A DNA stretch of 64,000 nucleotides from Multifurca ochricompacta (GCA_022496185.1 WTXG01000145.1:1-64000); one strand, 5' to 3'. Numbered from the stretch's first letter, positions 23,069 through 37,160 are shown. The notes: a model not told the origin generated them from the sequence alone. Made by a program: numbers and translations.

Positions 23069-23590
23069 AACGTGGGGTCTACGTCAGCGTGGACAGGGTG
23101 GGCTTGGGCTTGCAAGTGCGTCGGAGGAAGACAATTAAGAGGTCAATCAACACCTGGATGGAGGACGGATTCCCAAGGTGCTCCACCCATGCATGCGCTC
23201 GACACTCCCACCTGGATGGAGGACGGATTCCCAAGGTGTGTCCACCCATGCATGTGCTTGACACTCCCACCTGGATGGAGGACGGATTCCCGAGGTGCGT
23301 CCACCCATGCATGCGCTCGACACTCCCACCTGGATGGAGGACGGCTTCCTGAGGTGCGTCCACCCATGCATGCGCTCAACACTCCCGAACATGGGGTCTA
23401 TGTCAGTGTGGACAGGGTGGGCTTGGGCTTGCAAGTGCGTTGGAGGAAGACATCAAGAGGTCAATCAACACCTGGATGGAGGACGGATTCCCGAGGTGCG
23501 TCCACCCATGCATGCACTCGACACTCCCACCTGGATGGAGGACGGCTTCCCAAGGTGCATCCACCCATGCATGCGCTCGACACTCCCGGC
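23069..23590 (+). repeat. 59-bp minisatellite with higher-order repeat
   Basis: Four tandem units of 58-59 bp (starting 23152, 23210, 23269 and 23328; core ACCTGGATGGAGGACGG), then a repeat of the 83-bp upstream segment (23069-23151 recurs at 23387-23468), then two more units (to about 23590). Each unit contains CCACCCATGCATG. Differences between units are mostly C/T or G/A at CpG. Confidence 0.9.
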
Positions 23591-24440
23591 GCATGATAGA
23601 CCATCGATACTCATAGACGCGCTGAGGGCTTTGCGATGGACTGGGCTGCTATCAAGGTATGGGATTTGTGAAGCATAAATAAGCATGGGTGAGTAACAGG
23701 GCATGACTTGGCTTTGTGTGACTAACGCTTGCTTCAACCAGGACCACTGCACCAGGTCTCAAACCTGTTGCATCCTTCACATGACATCGCACGCCCATCA
23801 CATCCGTCAAATGGCACCCTACAGAGGATTCAATCCTTGCAACATCTGGAGCAGAAAGTCAAGTCAAGGTTTGGGTACACTAGGGCAACATGGCGCGCAC
23901 GCGATGCAGGATTTGGTAGCAAGGCAATTAGCATCGCTGGGCTTACTGGGGCAAATTGCAGGTTTTAAGAGTTGTAATAGCCTGTATTAAGTACAAGAAT
24001 TTGGTTCTGATATTAATGCTACTATGACTGTTCTGAAAGTAACCTTATCCCTGGTCAACTAAGTCTGAAATGTGAGTGTGGAGTGATGTCTTAGTCTCCA
24101 TCTCACTGGAAGGGGGTTAGGCCCCATCCAGTGTCCATACAGGAGTGCAATGCAACAAATTTAGGAGTCCTTGTGAAGTAAAAGTGAGAAATAATGTTAC
24201 AGTGCTGTGTATGGGAGTCTTTTTTGGTGTGGTGCAAAAACCAGTAATGCGTCACTTTGCGTTTTCTTGCGTTTTTTCGTGTTTGTATAGATTTCATAAC
24301 TGATTCTTGTCTCATTTTAGATCAGACACATGATCTGACCTGAAACTTTGTAGGATAGTAGTAATAGTAATATACTTTTTGTATAAGCAATGCTAAGTGT
24401 ATCTGATTCCCTCAAGTCTTAAAAATGCACAATCTCCACA
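23591..24440. other. Unrecognised, possible 3' end of a gene
   Basis: An open stretch with an intron-like GTATGG...CAACCAG interval (about 23658-23742) is followed by a frame ending near 23968, then AT-rich sequence resembling a 3' untranslated region. I do not recognise the protein. Nothing assignable between 24000 and 24440. Confidence 0.3.
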
Positions 24441-24690
24441 TTCTGTGCAGCTGCAAAAACCAGTCTAGACCAGGACCAGAACCGCCCGAGACTGGTTTTA
24501 ACCAGTCATATTGAGACTGGTTTTAACCAGTCCATAGACGGAATTTAACCAATATTAACTGGTTAGTGATTTTTGGCAGGTTTCGGTTAAGGTTAAGGTC
24601 AAAATGAGACTCACCAAGACCGGTTCCGGTTCCGGTTATGGCCAAAAAAGGAAAAAAACCGGACCAAACCGGACCTTTAAACCCTACAGA
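24440..24690. repeat. GGTT/CCGG-rich repeat, possible MITE
   Basis: Dense variants of ACTGGTTTTAACCAGT and ACCGGTTCCGGTT, ending in CCGGACCTTTAAACCC. A related segment ends in CCGGACTGGACCAGAC and TTTTAAACAC at 37160-37355. I could not define both ends or a target duplication. Confidence 0.4.
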
Positions 24691-24692
24691 TA

Positions 24693-26252
24693 ATGAAGTT
24701 TGCATGGCGTAACACAATCACTGACCTTGCTGCATGGAACTCGGCTGAGGTAGAGGAGGTGTGTTACGACCCTACTCTTTTCCTGACCCTTACACTGCAC
24801 CTCCCCCTTGTACCACACTTGACTGTCCATTCCCCTATTCCACCATCCCTTGACCACTTTGGCCCCAGAACCCAGATGCCTATGGCCTTGTGCCTAGGAC
24901 CTTTGACTTGATGCCCTTGGCTTACTGCCTTGGGACCCTGCCTGATGCCTGTGGCCTGTGTGCCCAGGACCCCACCCTGATGCCTGTGATATGATGCTCA
25001 TAGAACCCCATTCCTGACACCTGCACCTGACCCACTGATAGTTCAGCTACTGTGCTGTTGGCTGTAGACCCCCCTTCTCCTGATGCTTGGCCTTTGTCTT
25101 GGCCAGTATCTGTACCCTATCCCTGTGGCTGACACCCATAGGATCTCTGACACTGTCCCTGCCAATCTAATCTTCAACTTTGGCTTGTACTTGACCCTCT
25201 GCCAGTCATGTGACTCCTGGCCATGTGACCCTTGGCCATGTGACCCTTGGCCATGTGATCCTTGACCATGTGACTTTGGACCATGTGATCCCTGACCCTG
25301 ATCACAGCATCTTCATCTGATCATTTACCCCTTTCTGATCACATGGCCCATCTGGCTTATCATTCGCTTCTCTGATTCCTGTGGGAGTATTCCCACATCC
25401 ACCCTGACTCCTGTGGGACCTGTTATCTCCCCATTTACCCCTGACCCTGGTGGGAATCCTCCCACACTGATATGACTCCTGTGGGGCTGTCCCACATGAT
25501 TATGCTTCTGATAAGGCTTATCCTTATCATGGACTATATTTGACATCTTATCTGCTATTGGATGATAAGGACTCTGACCCTGTTCCTGATTAGCTACAAA
25601 CCAGATCCCCATACAGTATATAAGACCCTGTAGACAGTTTGTACAACCCTAGATTTGACCTCTTGGGCCTTCAGCCTAGAGTTTCCCTGATCATGGAATA
25701 CAGACTGGACTTCTAAGTCCTTTTTGCCTTCTTTGCGTCACTGGAAGGACCCCATTGCCTCTGGCAATGGGTGTGCACTTCATCCCCAGATCTCATTCCT
25801 TAACCCAGATGCTGTTGCTGCTCTGGTTTCCCCTCTTTTACATCCTTCACTTCTTTTGAGCCCAGTTTGCTTGATGTGCTTCTGGCACGGCAACTGAAGC
25901 CTGATCCCCACTCAACAGCCTTAGGGGATTAGCTCCCTTTGGCTGACTCTTCCTGTCTCCCTCTGTGCTTGGTTATAGCACAAATCCCTGTCTACCTTGA
26001 AGCTAGAGGCCTGGCCCTGTTGTGCCAAGCCTGTTGCAGATCCTGGACCCAGAGCCTTGGGTGAGCCGGATGTTAGTCCGAGCCAAATGTTAGGTCTGAG
26101 CTAGTGAGCCCGCGCCGACTCGTGCATGTCGCACAGGACGCCTCGCTGAGCGTTACAAGGTGGACCTCAAGTGTTATGTGGATCTTTTAGAGGCAGATGC
26201 CATGCTTGCTGAATTTGATAAGTATGCAGATGACATGGTTGTAGACTGTTGA
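24693..26252 (+). pseudogene. Small ORF split by a solo LTR
   Basis: ATG at 24693 opens 23 codons up to the LTR. After the LTR and one AGGTG copy the same frame continues at 26163 for 29 codons to TGA at 26252. The joined product is an acidic peptide of 52 residues (LLEADAMLAEFDKYADDMVV near the end). It is probably the last exon of a larger unrecognised gene, since the upstream side is repeat DNA. Confidence 0.5.
24762..26157 (+). repeat. Solo LTR of gypsy D
   Basis: 1396 bp, TGTTACGACCC...GAGCGTTACA, with target duplication AGGTG at 24757-24761 and 26158-26162. It has the same hairpins and TATATAAGACC as the LTRs at 39763 and 55170. CATGTGACC-type units repeat at 25210-25300. It splits the small ORF above. 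Confidence 0.92.
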
Positions 26253-26908
26253 ATAAACTTTATTATGACTACATTAGATTAGAAGTAGCCATCGCAGTAG
26301 AGTAGAATGTTAAGATGTTCTAATATAATTATGCTTGTGTTTCTATCTGATGATTGTGGCCTGGATGTGAGATTGAGCCATCTGTGAAGCGTGAGAATAT
26401 CCACTTTGGGTTCGGGTGCAACTGCCACCACATGTATGTGTTCAACTTCATACAGCCCATTGGGGCTTATGCTGATTTTGCCCAATCTTCTTTTGTATCT
26501 TTGATTTTGCAATCCTGGCCTTCAAAGGAAACAGTAACAAGTATTTGCAATACATCCAATGGATATGATGGTGAGTCTAATTTCAAGTGTGTATGAGGCA
26601 TCTCTGAGAATAACTGGTGTGGTCTTCAGCCCATTTGGCACCTCAATTTGAAGATTGCCAGTCCCAATGGCATAGAAGACTCATTTGTCAGCTGCAGTGA
26701 TAGCTCTGGGTGGAATGGATCGATAAGAAGTGAAACATTGGAGGAATGGGAAGATGTGTTGTGAAGTGCCAGAGTCATAAAGCTCAGTTTCAGTGGTAAG
26801 TTCTGCACTTGCCATGTCATGTACTGATATGTTTTGTAGATTGCTTTGATCTTGCATTGTCTTGAGGGCACACATGTACGCTGACATGTAAAGTGGTAGA
26901 GCATTCAC
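26253..26908 (-). pseudogene. Copia relic: protease to pre-integrase region
   Basis: Minus-strand reading gives an old Ty1/copia polyprotein: VNALPLYMSAYM, protease-like DSGTSQHIF, a TAADK motif, ATGNLQIEVPNG-like sequence, LGKISISPNGLYEVEHIHVV and LTLHRWLNLTS near 26310. Stops and frame changes are present. It is unrelated in detail to copia A, B and C, so a fourth, older family. Gypsy A (26909) inserted into its upstream end. Confidence 0.65.
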
Positions 26909-27513
26909 TGTGACGATCCTTGTCATAGGCACCAGGGTGGAGAGACATGTGGACAATAACTTTGCTTTTCTTTTTTTTACCTTAACATTTTACACCATGC
27001 GCTGACCACCACATGACTCACTTATGAAGGACTTACTTACTCATCTGCTGACTGATTTGCTTACTGAGCCCACCCAGTTGCTTACAGATCAGTATTAGAG
27101 GGCGCAACCCCTCTTCTTTCTTTATCTCTCTGGGGTATTCTACTGTACAACCATTAGATTACCTAGCACATGTTCCAGTAGCTACCAGAGTCGCCTTCAT
27201 AACATAGCATGTGTATATAAACCCTAGTAACAACTGAACAAAGACCTTAAGTCTGTTCTTCTGTATCCAATACAGGTGTTTAGGACTCACTTCATTGAAA
27301 CTGAAAGACCCCCACTTGAACCTTCTAAGTTTGCACCTTAGAGGGACTTTGACCCCAGAAACTTGTGGCAGGACTTAGCGTCTCTGCTCGACTTCATCTC
27401 GCGCGCGTGCCCTTGGCCGGCATACCTTGACTTGACTTGACTTGACTTAGGAGTCTTGATAACTCGACCTTGAAACCCAGAACCTCGACACAGTGCTGCA
27501 CCTAGCTGTGACA
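26909..27513 (+). repeat. 5' LTR of gypsy A
   Basis: 605 bp, TGTGACGATCC...GCTGTGACA. TATATAA at 27214-27220, and the predicted transcript start lies at or near 27247. Four tandem TTGAC units near 27428-27450. All eight differences from the 3' LTR fall in CpG dinucleotides. Confidence 0.96.
27247..27260 (+). promoter_or_regulatory. Self-primer segment at transcript start (gypsy A)
   Basis: TTAAGTCTGTTCTT, about 33 nt after the TATA box, is the exact reverse complement of the primer-binding site at 27515-27528. In Tf1/sushi elements the 5' end of the mRNA folds back onto the primer site and is cleaved to prime reverse transcription. Confidence 0.8.
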
Positions 27514-27514
27514 T

Positions 27515-27528
27515 AAGAACAGACTTAA
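27515..27528 (+). promoter_or_regulatory. Self-complementary primer-binding site (gypsy A)
   Basis: AAGAACAGACTTAA begins one base after the LTR and matches 27247-27260 over 14 of 14 bases. No tRNA 3'-end complement is evident here. Confidence 0.82.
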
Positions 27529-27807
27529 CAAAGAACTAAACAGAAGAACTCACCAGAACTGCAAGGCGACGACGACGCGTCCCTTGCCTGACACCCGATC
27601 GCGACGTCTTCAACACGCGAGCCCAGAACCCCACCGTCCGAATGAACGTCCTTCGACGAAACATCTCCATGAAGATACCTGTCAACCGAAGAATCAGAAC
27701 CCAGAGAAAGAGGCGACTTACCCTTTGACCTCCACAACCAATTTGCACTACTTGCTGCAACAGACAACACCATCGACATAGAAACTAGGACCACCACCCC
27801 ACAAATA

Positions 27808-28971
27808 ATGGCAGCCAGACCTAACACTAGACAAGCACGACAGGCCGCGGAGGAAGACGTTGTCGAATCGCATCCCAGTCGACCTGAACGAAGTCCCGAA
27901 GAGAGATCCACTGCGACCACCCGAGCCATGGGCAGAAACCCCGACAAACCACCCTTAGGCCCTCCTACCTTGGGGGCAGGAACAGTTAATCAAGGAAGTG
28001 GAACCATGACAGGTGTACCACCCTCCTTCTTCGAAGGAGACCGCGATACATCCATGGATTGGCTTGCGAAACTAGAACTGTTCTTCAGTTTGAACGAAAA
28101 TGTGGCCACAGTCCAGAACGAAAGAACCAGAGTAGCCTACACCTTGGGATTGATATGAGGACCCAGGGTAGACCGATGGGTAGTGGACCAAATCAAGTGG
28201 CTAACCGACATCAAAGAAGGGAACATTCGAGTCCCATACATTTGGGCTGGATTCAAACAAATCTTCCGAGAAGCATGGGCCGACGTAGCGGCAGGACAAA
28301 AGGCACTACGCGCGCTAGACCGATTACAAATGCGCGATGCTAATATTGATGACTATATCGCCGAATTTCGCACGCTGGCCACAAGGGCAGAACTTCACAT
28401 CGATGATCCGGCCGCTCGGCAGTACTTCCACCGAGGCCTCCCCACATGCCTCATTCAAACAATGTTATTATTTGACCAGCCCAAAACCTTTGATGAAGCA
28501 GCAGCATCTGCTCGGAAACATCACGCTAATTGGTTATACAGTAAAGACGCCCTTGGCATGAGACCCACAACCAATACACCACCACGTGGCAATAAATTCA
28601 CATTCTATCGACGCCGTGACCACGAAACCTCCAATACAGACATCATAAAGAAAGCCATAACAGTGGAGGAAAAGGAACAATACAAAAAGGAAGGACGATG
28701 CTTCGAGTGCAGTCGGCGAGGACACCTAGTTCGCGACTGCCCAAATAGGAAACCACGTGAGAAACCCACCACACCGGCCCATGCCGCTATCATCTCCGAA
28801 GCAACAACAACTGCAGCGGTACCCACGAAGGCATCAGACTCCACAAACGCGTCGACCACACCTAAAATCGATCTCAACGCACTCGCCACAGCCTTGAGGA
28901 CTATGACCGATGAACAACGCCAGAAACTTCAGGAGAAATTTAGTGGCGACGAGGATTTTTACATCGCTTGA
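27808..28971 (+). pseudogene. gag: Gypsy A gag, one in-frame stop
   Basis: About 387 codons from the ATG at 27808 (MAARPNTRQ). A disordered start, then a capsid-like region (PPSFFEGDRDTSMDWLAKLE, WADVAAGQKALRALDRLQM, DDYIAEFRTLATRAELHI), then a zinc knuckle CFECSRRGHLVRDC near residue 300. One TGA at 28156 interrupts the frame; the context fits loss of an arginine codon CGA. The stop at 28969 overlaps pol, which lies in the -1 frame. Confidence 0.9.
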
Positions 28972-31900
28972 ATGAAACGGCCTACATTCGAGCGATAATC
29001 TCACATCATGTATATAGATCATCCCTTAAATCAATGAAAATATCCGTTCCCTTACATGACGTGACAAGAAAGGCCCACATACACGCACTCATTGATAGTG
29101 GTGCAACTGAGAATTTCATCAATTACCAAATGGTCATCAGACATTGCCTCCCTACAAAACGATTAATGATCCCAAAGAAACTCCAAAACGCAGATGGATC
29201 ACCCAATCAAACACATACCATTACGCGATGTGTAGATCTTAATGTCGCAACCAATGATAATCAACAAAAACATTGCTTCTACATCGCGTCCATTGGCACC
29301 GATGAAATGATTCTCGGATACCCCTGGCTTGCCGCCAATAACCCGGATATTAATTGGATGACAGGGACCCTCAATCAATCACTTACATTCAATCTACCAG
29401 ATAGCCAAGTTAAGCGTATCAACATAGCACAAGAATTAGCAATCAAAGCCAAGGATACGACAGAGCGGACTTGGGATCAGATTGTTCCAAAAGAATATCA
29501 TCGACATCAGAAGGTCTTTAGCGACCAAGAAGCACAACGGTTTCCGGCAGCACAAACTTGGGACCACAAAATAGAACTAAAGCCAGATGCACCCACTATG
29601 CTAGACTGTAAAATCTACCCCCTAGGACCGGGTGAACAGGAAGCACTCAATAAGTTCTTAGATGAGCACCTACAGAAGGGGTACATCACTGAGTCGAAAT
29701 CACCCTATGCATCCCCCTTCTTTTTCATAAAGAAAAAGGACGGAAAACTACGCCCGGTACAGGACTATCGAAAACTCAATAGCTGGACCATCCGCAACAC
29801 GTACCCCCTTCCCCTCATACCTGAGCTCATCGATCGCGTAAGAGGAAGCACCCTATTTACCAAAATGGATGTCCGTTGGGGCTACAATAACGTACGAATC
29901 GTGCCCGAAGATCGTTGGAAAGCGGCGTTCAAAACAAATCGTGGCCTCTACGAGCCTAATGTAATGTTTTTCGGACTAACCAATTCCCCCACCACATTTC
30001 AAACTATGATGAACGCGGAATTCCGCGAAGAGTTAGACGAACACGATGCCTTGGGAAGAGCCTGGTTTACGGTTTACATGGACGACATTCTAATACATAC
30101 GGACTCCGACCCCATAAACCACCGATCTAAAGTACACCGAATCCTGGACAAGCTCAATAAACTCGATCTGTATCTTAAGCCGGAAAAGTGTGTGTTCGAG
30201 CAAACACAGATCGAATATCTCGGCTTAATCCTAGAAGACAATCAAGTTCATATGGATCCAGTGAAAGTCGAAGGCATCACGTCCTGGAAAACCCCAACCA
30301 CCGTTAAGGAAGTTAGATCATTCCTGGGATTCTGCCAATTCTATAGACGGTTTATACAAGGATTCAGTAAGATTGCAGCACCCCTGAATGCTCTCACAAG
30401 TGCAAAGAATCCATGGAAATGGACGACCAACGAACAGAACGCCTTCAATACCCTAAAACAGTGAGTGACTTCACAACTGGTTCTCGCTCAACCGGATTTC
30501 ACAAAACCCTTCATCGTGGATACAGATGCCTCAGGATTCACAGTCGGAGCAACTCTTAGTCAGAAAGACCATGACGGACGACTACACCCCATCGCGTATC
30601 TCTCAAAGACGCTAGACACTACCCAAAGAAATTGGGATATCTACGATCGAGAACTATTCGCAATTATGGTCGCCTTTGAACATGGCGCCAATATCTTCTG
30701 GGGGCCCATGACAAGGTACAAATACATACCGATCATAATAATCTACAATATTTCAAAGAACCGCAAAAGCTAAACTGACGCCAAGCACGGTGGCTTCAAG
30801 AACTAGCAGATTTCGACTTCTCCCTCGAACACGTCCCTGGCAAACTACACATGGTAGCCGACATGCTGTCGCGTAAACCTGACGCCGAACATGGCGATAA
30901 CGACAATGAGGCGATCACTGTGTTACCACCAGCGCTATTTGTCAAAGTAGCCCGTACCAATAAACTTCTGTTTCCCCAGACTCTACCCGAACGACAAAAC
31001 ATTCTGCACCAGCACCATGATCATGTCCTAGCAGGACACCCCGGCATTGATAAGACAATTAGAAAATTCAACAGGACTACGAAGGTCCAGGACTTACGGA
31101 CTTCGTACGCGAATACATTCACGGATGTGCTCTATGTCAAGAAAATAAGCCTAAACTGACAAAGAAAGTTCCGCTTTTCCCACTGGACGTACCGGCGTCC
31201 GCGGGTCCATTCCAATACATTGCCATGGACCTCATCACAGATCTCCCCGTCTCGGGTCGCTACGACGCGGTACTAACCATTGTGGATCAAGGATGTTCGA
31301 AAGCGGCTAAATTCATTCCATGCTTGAAAGACATCACAGGCGAGGGGATTGCGACACTTTACTACTGACACGTATTCCCGCTATTCGGCGTCCTGCGACG
31401 TATCATTTCAGATCGTGATCTGCGTTTCACTTCTCAATTCTCTCGAGCACTAGCAACTACCCTCCAGATCCAACAGAACCTATCAACGGCATTTCACCCT
31501 CGCACGGACGGAGCAAGTGAGTGAATGAATTTATGGTTAGAACAATATCTCCGCCTTTGGGTTGGTAACGATCAACACCAATGGGCGGACTTCCTCCCGC
31601 TCGCCGAATACGTCCATAATTCCTGGACACATGATCGTACCAAGTTATCTCCACACGCATTACTTCATGGCGTTTCACTGGATTGGAAGGCAGAATTATC
31701 CGACACGGACGTCCCTCACCTAGACGACTGCCTAAACAGTCTACGACATGCCCGCATGCGAGCCGAAGCGGCCTTCCGCTCACATGCTACACGCCCGTCC
31801 TACCCAGAGTTCCCCGTCGGTTCACAGGTTTGGCTCAAGGGTCGACACATCAAGACGCACTTCCCCTCAGCAAAACTCGCCCCGCGCCGATATGGCCCGT

Positions 31901-32258
31901 TCCGAATCTTAGACCGAATCTCTCCAGTGGCCTATAGATTATCTTTGCCACCCCACATGAAGATCCACAATGTTTTCCATATTGATCTTCTGACCTCTTA
32001 CAAGAAACAGAGGCACATGGCCCAAATTTCTTGAGACCTCCGCCTGACATTGTGAACCATGAGGAAGAATATGAAGTGGAAGCCATCTTGGATCACAGAC
32101 TCCATGGGCGTTCTCAGAACTTACAATTCCTGGTTAGCTGGAAGGGCTATCCCACGAGTGACAACTCCTGGGTAAATAAGGAAGACTGCCACGCCCCTGA
32201 ACTTGTGAAACAATACTATTCTTCCTTATCTAGGCGCCAGGGTCGACGCCACTCTTAA
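28953..32258 (+). pseudogene. pol: Gypsy A pol with chromodomain
   Basis: Lies in the -1 frame relative to gag with no strong ATG at the join, so expression by frameshifting is likely. Protease DSGATENFI near 29096; RT with FFFIKKKDGKLRPVQDY, KMDVRWGYNN and YMDD (about 30080); RNase H DTDASGFTVGA; integrase zinc domain HHDHVLAGHPG...CALCQENK; core MDLITDLP...IVDQG and HPRTDGA; a GPF/Y module YGPFRILDRISPVAYRLSLP; and a chromodomain (EYEVEAILDH, LVSWKGYP, NSWV) from about 32050 to the TAA at 32258. Lesions: TGA at 30462, 31366 and 31522, each fitting CGA loss; TGG to TGA near 30776; frameshifts near 30690, 31060 and 32000. The chromodomain should direct integration to modified histones. Confidence 0.93.
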
Positions 32259-32329
32259 GGAAGGGGTGTATCTACCCCAACCATCTTTGTCCCCATTCCT
32301 TTTCTTCCCTTCCTCTTCTTCTCTCCTTC

Positions 32330-33483
32330 ATGGCCCGTATAAAACGCCCTGCCCGTCTTACTCAAGAGCGCAAGTTTTATCGCATTACCCCAAGAATGTC
32401 CACCTCTCGGTTCCGCCACCCCTCACTGGATGAGCACCATCCCCCATCGATGACCCTGAGGTTTTTGAAGCTACCAGGTCTGCCGCCATGGATGCTGCCA
32501 CTAAGGGTGCACTAAGACGACCGCTGGATGCCCCCACACTTCCTCCCACACCAACCTCAACACCCTTTGTTCTATCAGACGATCCAACAACCAACCTCAC
32601 TCAGGTGATAACACTCACTGCTGCAAACCAAACCCTAGAGGATGACATCCGCAACAGAGTGCTACTATTACTGGAGGAAGCCCGCGCTAGACTACAGACC
32701 TCTGAACCCCCACCTGATGATCCTCTTTTGTCTATCGACCTACGACCCCCACCTTTGCACAACTCCCAGCGGAAGACATTGTCACACAAACACAGCACGA
32801 AGTCAATGAGCCGGGTTCAGACTATGACTCCCCTGGTTTCCCTTCCAACGAAATCATGTCCACTCTCCCCGCTTTATCCCACAACAAATAATTGATAAAG
32901 ATGGCCGCCTTGAACTGCTCGCTGGGTTGCCTTTGAATACCGATGTGTGGACCCCGAGTTTACTTCACAATGGGGAAACGTCACCCTATCAGCCATGCCC
33001 CACTGTATGCCACCACCTTCTACCGCTTTGCACATGGCCCCAACCCTCTCCTCTCCGCTCGCCAACAACACCTTTTGATGATAACCAATCCTACACTCCT
33101 CTGGTTGATGCTGCTCTAGACAACATGCACGATCCTGGTGCCTGGGCCGAGGTCTCTCCTTTCGCCATGCCACATTCCGCTTGGACGAGGCCCACCGTAA
33201 CATTGCCCACTGGAGGCGACAGGCTGACCGAGCCTCTCAGAGTATCCGTGAAGCCACCCACGCCATGTCCCGCACAGACCTCTACTACAGAGTCTTCCCC
33301 CACCTCACCTACATCCATGCCCCATCTCGCTCCATCCCTCCCACACAGGTTGCTCGCTTTGTACCTGATCCGGAGTTACGTGCAGTCTTACAAGCTGGAG
33401 GACCTGGCAGTCGACACCTCCCTCACCGCCGCCATGCACGCCGCTCACCGCCGCGCATCGCTGACCATCCTCAGGTGGACTAG
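32330..33483 (+). pseudogene. Gypsy A third ORF (ORF3), unknown function
   Basis: About 384 codons, starting at ATG 32330 (MARIKRPARLTQERK), 71 bp after the chromodomain stop and ending TAG 41 bp before the LTR. Basic N-terminus, a helical block (LTAANQTLEDDIRNRVLLLL near 32610), then DPGAWAEVS, LDEAHRNIAHWRRQ, HAMSRTDLYYRVFPHLTYIH and LRAVLQAGGPGSRH. Present frames are broken by at least two shifts (32488-32895, then 33181-33483 open). The same ORF is found in gypsy F (56906 and 58114), where codons such as those for DPGAWAEV differ almost only at silent positions, so it was once under selection. No transmembrane segment or known catalytic motif is visible; I cannot name it. Confidence 0.75.
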
Positions 33484-33513
33484 GTTACTGTCTGAGGCCA
33501 GACAGGGACTTAC

Positions 33514-33524
33514 AAAGGGGGTAA
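33514..33524 (+). promoter_or_regulatory. Polypurine tract of gypsy A
   Basis: AAAGGGGGTAA ends exactly at the base before the 3' LTR. Gypsy D (55159-55169) and gypsy F (59313-59323) have nearly the same tract in the same place. Confidence 0.85.
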
Positions 33525-34129
33525 TGTGACAATCCTTGTCATAGGCACCAGGGTGGAGAGACATGCAGACAATAACTTTGCTTTTCTTTTTTTTACCTTA
33601 ACATTTTACACCATGCGCTGACCACCACATGACTCACTTATGAAGGACTTACTTACTCATCTGCTGACTGATTTGCTTACTGAGCCCACCCAGTTGCTTA
33701 CAGATCAGTATTAGAGGGCGCAACCCCTCTTCTTTCTTTATCTCTCTGGGGTATTCTACTGTACAACCATTAGATTACCTAGCACATGTTCCAGTAGCTA
33801 CCAGAGTCACCTTCATAACATAGCATGTGTATATAAACCCTAGTAACAACTGAACAAAGACCTTAAGTCTGTTCTTCTGTATCCAATACAGGTGTTTAGG
33901 ACTCACTTCATTGAAACTGAAAGACCCCCACTTGAACCTTCTAAGTTTGCGCCTTAGAGGGACTTCGACCCCAGAAACTTGTGGCAGGACTTAGCGTCTC
34001 TGCTCGACTTCGTCTCGCGCGCGTGCCCTTGGCCGGCATACCTTGACTTGACTTGACTTGACTTAGGAGTCTTGATAACTCGACCTTGAAACCCAGAACC
34101 TCGACACAGCGCTGCACCTAGCTGTGACA
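33525..34129 (+). repeat. 3' LTR of gypsy A
   Basis: 605 bp, TGTGACAATCC...GCTGTGACA, followed by the TTCAC duplication. At one site the 5' LTR has TGTGG and this one TGCAG, explained by independent decay of an original CG. Confidence 0.96.
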
Positions 34130-34189
34130 TTCACCACCTATCAAATGCCTGCACCTCAAGATCACACTACTACACCCCCCCGAGTCACC

Positions 34190-37159
<2,970 letters not shown>

Positions 37160-37160
<1 letters not shown>

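Larger units (their letters stand above)
26909..34129 (+). mobile_element. Ty3/gypsy chromovirus A, full length
   Basis: 7221 bp with identical-length 605-bp LTRs (26909-27513 and 33525-34129) and perfect target duplication TTCAC at 26904-26908 and 34130-34134. Order: LTR, self-complementary primer site, gag, pol (protease, RT, RNase H, integrase, chromodomain), a third ORF, purine tract, LTR. Coding regions carry several TGA stops and frameshifts, so this copy cannot act alone. It inserted between a copia relic and a MYST gene fragment. Confidence 0.96.

Noticed and set aside
23069..23590. Regular repeats that could look like a CRISPR array
   Set aside because: Units are contiguous without unique spacers and the context is eukaryotic; it is a minisatellite.
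33091..33318. Minus-strand frame within gypsy A ORF3
   Set aside because: A shadow of the plus-strand ORF3, which alone shows silent codon change between families.
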